Shown here one piece after another: positions 32,897 through 40,574 of a stretch of 64,000 nt of DNA. The stretch is from positions 806,001 to 870,000 of the forward strand of contig NZ_JAFICD010000003.1 of the NCBI RefSeq assembly GCF_017833525.1, written 5' to 3'. The notes under the pieces were generated by a model. That model saw only the letters and a program-made list of their open reading frames with translations. It had not been told where the DNA came from and did no database searches. Source of the stretch: Duganella sp. 1411. Its GTDB lineage: Bacteria > Pseudomonadota > Gammaproteobacteria > Burkholderiales > Burkholderiaceae_D. Numbering within the stretch: position 1 is the first letter of the stretch; each line of letters begins with the position of its first letter. The position numbers were made by a program, and so were the translations under genes.

Positions 32897-34438
32897 TTAG
32901 ATTTCCGCAGCTACGTCCGCCGCGCCTTCTGTTGCATTCGGAAAAAGCAAGCCCTGCGGCTGAGGCGGCTTTTGCAGTCCAGACTGCCCTTGGAATTCGA
33001 GCACATTTCCTGTAACTGCGATCTGTCGAAACTCAACGTGCTCATACAATACCTTCGCCGCCTTGGTGATGTCGTTGACGCGCCACTGCGCGCGCCGCTT
33101 GTTCTTCGCTGGATCCGATCCGTGCAGCTTGGGTGCCGGGTCTAGGTAGATAACTCCGGTATTGATCGCCCACAGTAATTTCTCTGCAGTAGTGTCGCGG
33201 CACCACATCACCTTGTTCCCATAGGTGATGATGTGTTCGTATCCCTGATCGTGTTCAGTTGGATCAGGGTTATTTTCCTTAGATGCTGTGAGATAAACGA
33301 CTTCGTTGTGTTTGGCACCCCAGCAGTTCATCAAGCGTTCCAGACTCCAGGACGCGGCAACCTCGCCATCACCATCGATCAAGGCTACATCTATGCTGTC
33401 GAGCTTCGGCGTCAGCGGCGTATCTGGGTTGTAAGGGAAAGCCCGCAACTTTCCCTCAGAATCTGCTCTGGTCTCCCTAACCCTCAGGGTGAGTCCGGAT
33501 TTGGAACACACTTCATTCGCGCGGTGCAGGCCGGTCAATCTGTAATCTCCATCAGAGTCGAGATATCCATACGTCTTCATGAACTTGGTGAAGTTCCTAG
33601 CGTAAATTCCGCCGTCTGGCTCTGGCGTGAACAGGGTGACTTTCGGCTTTGTGTGAGTCTTGAGCTCGATGCCGAACAAGTCTCCGTCTTTGTTGGAATT
33701 TGGAACGATGCCGAGCGCGTGTTCTAAGGTGTAACCGCAAACTTGGGTGCCGGAAAACGGCAGAGTTTGCCCGAAAGCGTCAAGCCGGCAACCGCGAAGT
33801 TTTTTACCTACAACGGCCGCAAGTCGTGCTTCAAGTTTGGAACTACGGTTTTGCTCAAGGACCAAACGTTTGCAGGCTGGAGCTCGTTCGAATCCGGGCA
33901 ACGCTTTGATCTCTGCCTCAAAGCCATTGGACATCTCTACGCAAACAAAGCCAACGCATTTACCTCGTGGCAGCCGAGCGAGGACGAGCAGCCGCTTCGC
34001 TTCAGGGTTCAGTTTCGTAAAACTGACGGACAGTGACGGTGGCATGGATCCGTCGATCCCCTGGAGCCCCGATAGTCGTGCTTCAGGATATTGCGTGTAA
34101 ATAATCGCTTTGACTCGCCGCGCCTTTATCTCTGAACGGTCGCGTCGGAGCCATGCAAAATCGTTGAAAACTGCCTCAGGAATCCGCTTACCTGGGACGG
34201 ACCGACCTTTTGTCTCGCTAGTACTTTCCCCTCGTTCCGATAAAGTCACGTCAAACAAGTCAAAGATCACACCGAAGTCTGACGCGATATAGATTTGATT
34301 TTTATCGTTCGCGTTTTTTGGCAGAACTTTGAGGAAAGCCACATCCGCTCCGATGCTAGCGAGCAGTGTCGCGAGTTCGAGAACAGAGTTGAAGCAATGC
34401 TCAAATTCTGAGGGTAAGGCGGTGGGCTGGATAGTCAT
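32897..34438 (-). CDS. MvaI/BcnI-family restriction endonuclease
   Basis: A 513-residue endonuclease. I chose ATG 34438 (MTIQPTALPSEFEH) because AGGAGAAA stands just before it; the open frame extends 38 codons further but without a ribosome site. The C-terminal half carries the family hallmarks: LEHALGIVPN, KDGDLFGIELKTHT with the catalytic D...ExK set near residue 250, then ARNFTKFMKTYGY and LMNCWGAKHNEVVYL. Known members cleave CCWGG (MvaI) or CCSGG (BcnI). The adjacent Dcm-type methylase, Vsr and EcoRII-N gene favour CCWGG. The N-terminal about 230 residues are a family-variable part. AT-rich relative to the chromosome. Confidence 0.88.
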   Translation of the reverse strand: MTIQPTALPSEFEHCFNSVLELATLLASIGADVAFLKVLPKNANDKNQIYIASDFGVIFDLFDVTLSERGESTSETKGRSVPGKRIPEAVFNDFAWLRRDRSEIKARRVKAIIYTQYPEARLSGLQGIDGSMPPSLSVSFTKLNPEAKRLLVLARLPRGKCVGFVCVEMSNGFEAEIKALPGFERAPACKRLVLEQNRSSKLEARLAAVVGKKLRGCRLDAFGQTLPFSGTQVCGYTLEHALGIVPNSNKDGDLFGIELKTHTKPKVTLFTPEPDGGIYARNFTKFMKTYGYLDSDGDYRLTGLHRANEVCSKSGLTLRVRETRADSEGKLRAFPYNPDTPLTPKLDSIDVALIDGDGEVAASWSLERLMNCWGAKHNEVVYLTASKENNPDPTEHDQGYEHIITYGNKVMWCRDTTAEKLLWAINTGVIYLDPAPKLHGSDPAKNKRRAQWRVNDITKAAKVLYEHVEFRQIAVTGNVLEFQGQSGLQKPPQPQGLLFPNATEGAADVAAEI

Positions 34439-34578
34439 CTTTTCTCCTGTGCAAGTTCGTAAGATAGCACAAGGAAATGATGCGAGGAAGAATATTTTTA
34501 AGAAAATTAAGACGATTGTCATCCATATTTGTAAAATATCGTTATAAATCAACGAATTAAAAAATTTCTACTAGGAGG

Positions 34579-35094
34579 TTACTCGCCTGCGCCGGGTTCG
34601 GCTATTTCAGGGGCGACGCGAGAATGCTGCTCTGGCCGATGTTGCACCTCTGTATGGGTGTCGGCGGCAGAGACGCAGCAAATCCAGCTCACGATGCGAT
34701 CTGCGAGTTCATCTGGGTCCCACTTCAGGCGTCCTTTAAGTGCACATTCCCATACGCATAAAACGCGCCATCCCGTTAAGAGGAGTGCTTCGTTATCGCG
34801 CTTGTCGCGCTGTTTATTTTGCAAGATTTTGGCTTGCCAAAACTCCCGTCGGGCGACAGGGAGTTTGAATAGGTAGCAGTCGTGACCATGCCAAAAGCAG
34901 CCATGCACAAGAATGGCTACGCGGTATTTGGGCAGGACAATATCTGGTTTGCCGGGAAGGCTGTTGACATGTAGACGAAAACGCAGGCCGCGGGCGAAGA
35001 GTAGTTTTCGAAGAGTGAGTTCTGGATTTGTGTTCTTGCTCCGGATCGCGCGCATGTTCTTACTGCGGCGTTCCGGGCTGTGAACGTCAGTCAT
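34579..35094 (-). CDS. vsr: Very short patch repair endonuclease Vsr
   Basis: A 171-residue Vsr. It nicks 5' of the T in T:G mismatches that arise by deamination of 5-methylcytosine at Dcm sites. The catalytic Asp is D51 in LPGKPDIVLP, and the zinc ligands C66, H69, H71 and C73 stand in GCFWHGHDC, the same numbers as I recall for the E. coli enzyme. The N-terminus (RRSKNMRAIRSKNTNPEL) is canonical. The gene begins two bases after the methyltransferase stop, so they are coupled. The C-terminal about 30 residues are extra and poorly conserved. Confidence 0.95.
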   Translation of the reverse strand: MTDVHSPERRSKNMRAIRSKNTNPELTLRKLLFARGLRFRLHVNSLPGKPDIVLPKYRVAILVHGCFWHGHDCYLFKLPVARREFWQAKILQNKQRDKRDNEALLLTGWRVLCVWECALKGRLKWDPDELADRIVSWICCVSAADTHTEVQHRPEQHSRVAPEIAEPGAGE

Positions 35095-35096
35095 TA

Positions 35097-36464
35097 TTAC
35101 GCAGCGAGCTTGTTGCCATCTCGTGGTTGCTGAGCCGCCAGTCGCTTCGCTTGGATGATTCGATCCTTCATTAGTTTGGCGACAGCGGCAAAGACAGGGA
35201 CCACAACTGAGTTACCGAACTGCTTGTAAGCTTGTGTGTCGGATACGGGGATACGGAAGCTATACTCGCCTGGCGCGTCATAGCCCATAAGCCGTGCACA
35301 CTCGCGAGGAGTGAGTCTTCGCGGACGGTTCTCCACATTTTTCTTGTGTTCGAAGTCTAGCTTGGGATCGAAGCCCCTATCGATCAGAATCTCAGATCCA
35401 TCCTTGTAGTAGCGAGCGGATAAGGTACGAGTTACCTCATGTTCTTTCACCAGTCCGTAGCCAAACCCGTTGCCCTTAGCCTTATGTTTGATCGAGTAGT
35501 TGAACAAGTACTGCCAAAGTTTAGGGGTAAGTATGTAGTTGGGCTCAACCTGCTTTTCCAGTATATCGCCTAGCGTTGGTTTAAGCTTTGGATAGAGGCT
35601 AGCTATGTCTTTGAGGCTGAACCCCTTATGTACATTGAGGTCCTTACGGAAACCGACCAGCACAATACGCTCGCGGTGTTGAGGAACGAAGTGCTTGCCA
35701 TCGATTATTTTGTAGTCCACATTGTCACTGCTCTCAGTATCAGCGACCCAATAGCCAAGCTCATCCAATGCCTTCATGATTACTCGGAAGGTGTTGCCTT
35801 TGTCGTGACTCTTAAGATTTTTTACGTTCTCAAGCACGAATGCGACCGGCTGTTTAGCTGCGATTATTCGCGCCACATCAAAGAAGAGAGTACCCTGCGT
35901 ATCGCACTCAAAACCGTGCTTACGACCGAGAGAGTTCTTCTTAGAGACTCCTGCGATCGAAAAAGGTTGGCATGGGAAACCAGCTAGCAACACATCATGG
36001 TCCGGAACGTTGGCCTTGATGAATTGATACGCTTCATCCTCAGAAACACTCGGATTTGCGCTCAACGTTACTGCTCGGATATCCGAGTTGAATTTGTGAA
36101 TTGATGGATCGCTGTAGTGATTGGCTTTGTAAGTGCGCACGGCATAAGGATTCCACTCGCTGGTGAAAACACATCGCCCGCCGGCCTCTTCAAAGCCCTT
36201 GCGGATTCCACCTATGCCTGCGAAGAGATCGATGAAGTCAAAGTCATGAGTTTTGCGCCGAGGTGCTTGTGGGAGTAAGGCTCTTAGATGGATGAACTCT
36301 GCCTCACTGAGGCGGAGCTCGTCTTTGCCTCCGACCCAACGCTTCAGTGATTCGCGTGTCCACGTATTGGGCGAGATCTGATTCAAATGCTCGGCAATGT
36401 ATTTGTGGTCATAGCTTTCGAGCGCTTGATTCAGCAGCGCCAACTCATCACTAATGGAAATCAT
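35097..36464 (-). CDS. dcm: Dcm/M.EcoRII-type DNA (cytosine-5) methyltransferase
   Basis: A 455-residue C5 methyltransferase read from ATG 36464 (MISISDELALLNQ). An ATG at 36515 is open but lies in the arm of a 17-bp inverted repeat. Motifs in order: FIDLFAGIGGIRKGF (SAM binding), AGFPCQPFSIAG with catalytic Cys near 165, VLENVKN, QHRERIVLVGFR, the target-recognition region with TRTLSARYYKDG, then RPRRLTPRECARLMG and QFGNSVVVP. The N-terminal about 70 residues (YIAEHLNQISPNTWTRESLKRW) look like a DNA-binding helix-turn-helix, as in autoregulating methylases such as M.EcoRII. Neighbouring Vsr and MvaI-like genes suggest CCWGG. Confidence 0.93.
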   Translation of the reverse strand: MISISDELALLNQALESYDHKYIAEHLNQISPNTWTRESLKRWVGGKDELRLSEAEFIHLRALLPQAPRRKTHDFDFIDLFAGIGGIRKGFEEAGGRCVFTSEWNPYAVRTYKANHYSDPSIHKFNSDIRAVTLSANPSVSEDEAYQFIKANVPDHDVLLAGFPCQPFSIAGVSKKNSLGRKHGFECDTQGTLFFDVARIIAAKQPVAFVLENVKNLKSHDKGNTFRVIMKALDELGYWVADTESSDNVDYKIIDGKHFVPQHRERIVLVGFRKDLNVHKGFSLKDIASLYPKLKPTLGDILEKQVEPNYILTPKLWQYLFNYSIKHKAKGNGFGYGLVKEHEVTRTLSARYYKDGSEILIDRGFDPKLDFEHKKNVENRPRRLTPRECARLMGYDAPGEYSFRIPVSDTQAYKQFGNSVVVPVFAAVAKLMKDRIIQAKRLAAQQPRDGNKLAA

Positions 36465-36501
36465 GTCTTTTTCTCTGGAATGTGCGCGCAGCGGTAGATC
36501 A

Positions 36502-36539
36502 TTACGAGCAGTCATCGTGGCTACGATGACTGCTCGTAA
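36502..36539. promoter_or_regulatory. Perfect 17-bp inverted repeat upstream of dcm (possible operator or hairpin)
   Basis: TTACGAGCAGTCATCGT at 36502-36518 and its exact reverse complement at 36523-36539 are separated by GGCT. Neither side has a T-run, so it is not a terminator. On the minus strand it lies about 40 bp upstream of the preferred dcm start and just downstream of a TATAAT box at 36562-36557. It could be an operator for the methylase's N-terminal domain or a leader hairpin. Confidence 0.75.
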
Positions 36540-36733
36540 GGAATCTTTGGTCTGACATTATACTGTATGTTAAACCAGTGCCGCCGCCAGTGCCAGTGAA
36601 GATCAGAAACAGAAAGGGGAATCAGACACAATGATGGCAGTCTGACATCCATAAAAATATGGCGCTGCAGCATCGAGCCACGTCTGTCCAGGTTGGCCAT
36701 CCCCGTTCTTATTTCGTTCAGCAGTTCCGTCAT
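36521..36733 (-). CDS. Short ORF at the module junction, possibly a truncated gene
   Basis: A 70-codon frame starting 12 bases after the stop of the upstream gene, with a good AAGGAACGG ribosome site. The first about 20 residues (MTELLNEIRTGMANLDRRG) look like a real protein start; the rest (MDVRLPSLCLIPLSVSDLHW) does not look protein-like and the frame stops inside the loop of the inverted repeat. I read it as a gene of the upstream operon cut off by the arrival of the dcm module, but it could be a true small protein. Confidence 0.45.
   Translation of the reverse strand: MTELLNEIRTGMANLDRRGSMLQRHIFMDVRLPSLCLIPLSVSDLHWHWRRHWFNIQYNVRPKIPYEQSS
36557..36562 (-). promoter_or_regulatory. Candidate -10 box for the dcm-vsr-endonuclease operon
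   Basis: TATAAT reads on the minus strand at 36562-36557, about 95 bp before the dcm start and just before the 17-bp inverted repeat. No convincing -35 hexamer is seen at normal spacing, so activity is uncertain. Confidence 0.35.
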
Positions 36734-36745
36734 ATCCGTTCCTTG

Positions 36746-37450
36746 TTACTTGGCAGTGCCTGCCCTCCGCTTCGCGGTCCTGTCGCCGGCGACCAGTGCA
36801 TCGTACAGGCTGGCGACGTAGCCATCGAGCCCCCCCTCGTGCAGTTCCGGTTCCGTCATGACGACTTTCACCGTGTTGAGTGTCATCAGCTCGCGGAACC
36901 GTTCAGTGCCGGCCCGCTGCGCCCTGCGGGCGCCGCTGACGCGCATGATTGTACGGTACAGCCCGATACGGAAACCGTGGCGGCCGGGACGTTCGACCAG
37001 CTGGACCATGTCGTCGGTCGTGACGCCGGTCAGAATCTGGCGCGTCTCATGTTCGCTTCCCTGCCATGACAGGTGTATGAACCACCACACGGCACGCAGC
37101 CATATCCGGCTGCGTATGGCCCAGAACCGTGCTGGCTGGTGCTCTTCCCAACGTGCGGCGACCACATCAGGCAGGACTTCCAGCGACAGGTGGCGCCAGA
37201 ACCCGTCCGCAGATGCCTGTCGCAGGCCAAAGCCGCAGGATGCGAGCACTGCGTACAGCGCCAGTCCCACCTCCACGTCGTAGCTGCCCCTCGCCGTCTT
37301 CGTGCCAGACAGCGTGGGGAGGGCGGACAGCAGGGCCTGCCTGATCCGTACATAGTCGGGCGTCAGCATGCCGGGTTCAAACCGGCCCGCGTTATCCATC
37401 GCGGCGAAACGGCGCTGTGCATTCACGCGGTCGGTTTCCATCCATTTCAT
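36746..37450 (-). CDS. Conserved alpha-helical protein of the Z1/GHKL module (DUF6339-like)
   Basis: A 234-residue protein. The ATG at 37450 overlaps the previous gene's stop in ATGA, fixing the start. It looks all-helical and Trp/Arg-rich, with FWRHLSLEVLPDVVAARW, RIWLRAVWWFIHLSW and MVQLVERPGRHGFR. I associate this pattern with DUF6339-type proteins that occur beside Z1 and GHKL ATPases in defence loci, but that link is from memory and only moderately sure. No catalytic motif is visible. It is the fourth gene of a tightly coupled operon, so it probably contributes to the same complex or pathway. Confidence 0.6.
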   Translation of the reverse strand: MKWMETDRVNAQRRFAAMDNAGRFEPGMLTPDYVRIRQALLSALPTLSGTKTARGSYDVEVGLALYAVLASCGFGLRQASADGFWRHLSLEVLPDVVAARWEEHQPARFWAIRSRIWLRAVWWFIHLSWQGSEHETRQILTGVTTDDMVQLVERPGRHGFRIGLYRTIMRVSGARRAQRAGTERFRELMTLNTVKVVMTEPELHEGGLDGYVASLYDALVAGDRTAKRRAGTAK

Positions 37451-38412
37451 GCCGGTGCCTCTTGGGTACGTGTCAGGCGGTCGAGCCACAGCTGGGCCGA
37501 CTGCAGCCGCGTCAGCGGCGATTCGGTATCGATGCTGCCCGCACTCACTAGCCGGGCCAGCGTGTGGGCAATACTGCCGGGCTCTGAAATGCAGTGCTCG
37601 TCGCCGGTAATGCGGTTGAAACCTTCGCCGTGTTCCTCCACAATCTGTTCGACCAGTTGCGCCAGCCAGCATGCAAGTACCTGTTTCATGAGCGGGGTAA
37701 TTCTCGCAGCCGGAGCCTGCGCGTCCCGCAGCGCCGCAATGTCCGGATGGCTGGTGTTCATCACCAGCGCAAGATAGTCTGAGGAGAACGGATCGCTGAG
37801 TGCATCCGTCCAGTTTCCGCGGAACTCCCACAGTGGCCGTCCAGCGCCCAAGTCTTCCTCCACGACCGGGAACAGTGAGCTGTCGGCATCAATCACCACC
37901 GTGACCGGTCCCCACAGCGTGCCGAGGCGGGAGCCTTGCGCGCTCGCCAACCCGGCGCGCATCGAACCGGGACCCCGTCTCTCGAGATATACCTGCAGCG
38001 ACAGACTGCCCGAGCCGCGCAGCGTACCGCCTCCGAGGGTCAGCGATACTGTCAGTGGCGCTGACCGCTCGGAACAGTCGGGCAGACGCAGCACCACGCC
38101 TTCCCCTAGCTGGCGGTAACCGGATTCGGGGGATGTCCATTCGGCCGTCAGCAATAGCGCTGCACGTTCGCCGGCAATTCCGCCTGCCCCAAACAGCGCC
38201 TTCAAGCCGCTTGGCTTCAGCGTCCACTGTACGGTCAGGTCATGCAGGCTGGCATTCCAGTCACTATCGTGTCCCAGCGCGAATTCACTGCCCTCACCGT
38301 TCGCACCGGGATCCGGCCCAGTCGAGCTGAATTCGGGCGTGGTGGGCACACTAAGGCCATTCGGGAAACCTGCCGCAAGGGTGCGAAATGGAAAAATTAC
38401 AGTCCTGCTCAA
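37447..38412 (-). CDS. Unknown protein of the Z1/GHKL module
   Basis: A 321-residue protein. The likely start is TTG 38412: it overlaps the GHKL gene stop as TTGA and has AAAGGA six bases upstream; the longer frame from 38454 would overlap the GHKL gene by 46 bp. I do not recognise a family. The N-terminal two thirds are rich in beta-type segments (LTVSLTLGGGTLRGSGSLSL; WGPVTVVIDADSSLFPVVEE), while the last about 100 residues are helical (MKQVLACWLAQLVEQIVEE). No signal peptide, membrane segment or metal cluster is seen. Its place between the GHKL ATPase and the DUF6339-like protein suggests a structural or DNA-contact role, which is inference. Confidence 0.7.
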   Translation of the reverse strand: MSRTVIFPFRTLAAGFPNGLSVPTTPEFSSTGPDPGANGEGSEFALGHDSDWNASLHDLTVQWTLKPSGLKALFGAGGIAGERAALLLTAEWTSPESGYRQLGEGVVLRLPDCSERSAPLTVSLTLGGGTLRGSGSLSLQVYLERRGPGSMRAGLASAQGSRLGTLWGPVTVVIDADSSLFPVVEEDLGAGRPLWEFRGNWTDALSDPFSSDYLALVMNTSHPDIAALRDAQAPAARITPLMKQVLACWLAQLVEQIVEEHGEGFNRITGDEHCISEPGSIAHTLARLVSAGSIDTESPLTRLQSAQLWLDRLTRTQEAPA

Positions 38413-40565
38413 AGTGATCCTTTCGTTACAACTGCCGCTTCGATCAGCGGACACAGTTCTCCGGTACGCCCGGCCGGGAACACGATGCTGAAGCTGCCCC
38501 GCAGTGCCAGCGCATCGGGCTGCTGTTTCGAGCGCATGTCAGGAACGAGCCGGAGGCGCGCCCCCGTGGGCTCGATCCTGAGGGGAGCACGGGCACCGGC
38601 GACGGGCGCCAGTTGTTCAAGCGTGACATCGGTTAGCAGAAACGGAAAATCTCCTAGTCCGCTCTCATGCCACAGCTGCTCGGAAACCGGTCCACGTTCC
38701 GAGTCTACCAACACGGCAATCTCACGCGCGTCGCTTCCCGTGCCCCAGTCGAGCCGCCACCAGAGCGTGATGCGATCACGGCCGTACGCCGGAGCACCGT
38801 CCACCAAGAACATGAAACGGGGGCCCTTTGCTGCACTGCGCGCTCCACCCGACCCCGTGCCACCGGCGCCCGGCCCCCCGCCTACGGTTCCCTTTCCGGG
38901 GGCTCCGGTAAGCCCGCCTTGGTCACTTGGTGCACGTGGCGATGCACGTCCGCTACGCCCGTCAGAGCCTAGTCCGCGCTGCGGGAGCATCAGGTTAGCG
39001 AGGCGTCTGGCAAGCCCGATCGAGACTCCCTCGCTTGCCCCATTCACCGGTGGATCGACATGGTCGCGCAGGCGCTTAGATACCCCGCTGCGGATCCTGT
39101 CCGCAATACTGTAGCCGGAAAGATCGGCCCATTGATGGTGGTCGGAAAGTTCGCAGCTGCGCAGGTAGGATTCCACGGTCGCTTCTGGCTCGCCCAGCTT
39201 CCCCCGCAGTGCGGCCGCAAGCCGCCGCCCGGGTTCGGGCACGAACAGCGCCACAAGGTATTTCCCGTCTGCCGCCCCCTTCAGGCCCCGGGCCCATCCA
39301 CGGCCTGAAGCACCGTCATCCCACCTGATCGACATGCCCGGGCTGCGCATGAAAGTGACGAGCGGTCGGAACGGTGCCGACTTCTCCGCCTGGCCGAACA
39401 GGCAGAGGTAGGGATCGGGAATGTTATCTGGAGACCCGATGCCGAGCTGACGGGCACTGAGCTGGACGGCAGCCAGGTAGCCGGCCGGGCCAGCCGATTC
39501 GAAGACATTGTTGAGCATGACCGGTGCGAGCAGCACGTTTCCGTGTGGTACCTTCTTTCTCCCTAGGTAGTCACCCGGCATGCGTACCCTTTTGTCGATC
39601 CAGTTGTATAACGACTGGGTGACTTGGAAAACGGGAAGCATGGCCTCGCGCTCAATCTTTTTTCCGTTGACGCTGGCGTGCAGCCACGGACCGGTGCGGA
39701 ACATCGGATTGTCGAGCCGTACACAAAACCAGCGCTGCAGGGCGACCTCGATATAGCTCTGGTCGTTCTTGAACCACCACGCCGGCAGGCTGCCCGACGG
39801 GGTCGTGGCGTCGTCGTAAACGGACGGCAGCGTCACGAGGTCGTTGCGGAGGAAGGGGATAACGACCACAGTGCCGGTCTCGTCACGACCGAACGGGCTT
39901 ACGCCCAGCGTGGCAAGAATACGCCGGATCGTGGCACTGTCGGTGACCGCGGCGGGGCCTCCTTTCGGGCCTGTTCCGCCCCACCAGCCGATTCCGGTTG
40001 CGCTGTCGGTCTGCAGTCTGTCCCTGCTGGTTTCGTCCTCGACCATACATGCGACCAGCCGTTCTGCCGGCCTACCGTCTGCCAGTGTACGGCTGTAATA
40101 AAACACGAGTCCAGTGCCCATACGGAAGTAGCAGGTCTTGCCAAGTCCCCACGAGCCACCCGCACCTTCGTCGCTGCGGGTATGGCCAATCTCGTACACC
40201 AGCTTGAGCAGGTTGCCGTGGCTGTCCCCGGAACGGAGCAGGTCCATCGACGTCGGTCCCGACAATCCTTCGGTACGGGAGTCGCGGATCTCGAGCATCC
40301 GTCCTCCCTTCGGGAATTTCCGGTGCAGTGCTTCTCCGCTAATGTATTCCCCGAGCAGTGCCGCAACCGGCGCGGTGGCGTGCTGCCGGACCGTAAAATC
40401 GACGCGCACGTCACTGCCCGCCTTTCCGAGAGCGGCATCGAGGCTGTTCTGGACCGCTTCACGGACCAGCAGGTCAAGCGGCACCATCGCCACGTTCTGC
40501 ATCGAGCGCAGCAGTGCCGCTCCCGATCCCTGCATTGGTCCAAGTGAGGGGGTAAAGTACTTCAT
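38409..40565 (-). CDS. GHKL (MORC/MutL-like) ATPase
   Basis: A 718-residue protein with an N-terminal Bergerat-fold ATPase. The N-box is REAVQNSLDA with E36, N40 and D43; the next motif is LEIRDSRTEGLSG with D95 and G100; the lid motif is GAGGSWGLGKT at residues 134-144. Prokaryotic MORC-like ATPases of this type were noted in restriction-modification gene neighbourhoods together with Z1-type helicases. The central part has a Gly-rich linker (GGGPGAGGTGSGGA) near residue 565 leading to a C-terminal beta-rich domain. ATG 40565 follows an AAGGACC site nine bases after the Z1 gene stop. High GC, unlike the adjacent dcm module. Confidence 0.88.
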   Translation of the reverse strand: MKYFTPSLGPMQGSGAALLRSMQNVAMVPLDLLVREAVQNSLDAALGKAGSDVRVDFTVRQHATAPVAALLGEYISGEALHRKFPKGGRMLEIRDSRTEGLSGPTSMDLLRSGDSHGNLLKLVYEIGHTRSDEGAGGSWGLGKTCYFRMGTGLVFYYSRTLADGRPAERLVACMVEDETSRDRLQTDSATGIGWWGGTGPKGGPAAVTDSATIRRILATLGVSPFGRDETGTVVVIPFLRNDLVTLPSVYDDATTPSGSLPAWWFKNDQSYIEVALQRWFCVRLDNPMFRTGPWLHASVNGKKIEREAMLPVFQVTQSLYNWIDKRVRMPGDYLGRKKVPHGNVLLAPVMLNNVFESAGPAGYLAAVQLSARQLGIGSPDNIPDPYLCLFGQAEKSAPFRPLVTFMRSPGMSIRWDDGASGRGWARGLKGAADGKYLVALFVPEPGRRLAAALRGKLGEPEATVESYLRSCELSDHHQWADLSGYSIADRIRSGVSKRLRDHVDPPVNGASEGVSIGLARRLANLMLPQRGLGSDGRSGRASPRAPSDQGGLTGAPGKGTVGGGPGAGGTGSGGARSAAKGPRFMFLVDGAPAYGRDRITLWWRLDWGTGSDAREIAVLVDSERGPVSEQLWHESGLGDFPFLLTDVTLEQLAPVAGARAPLRIEPTGARLRLVPDMRSKQQPDALALRGSFSIVFPAGRTGELCPLIEAAVVTKGSL

Positions 40566-40574
40566 GGATGGTCC

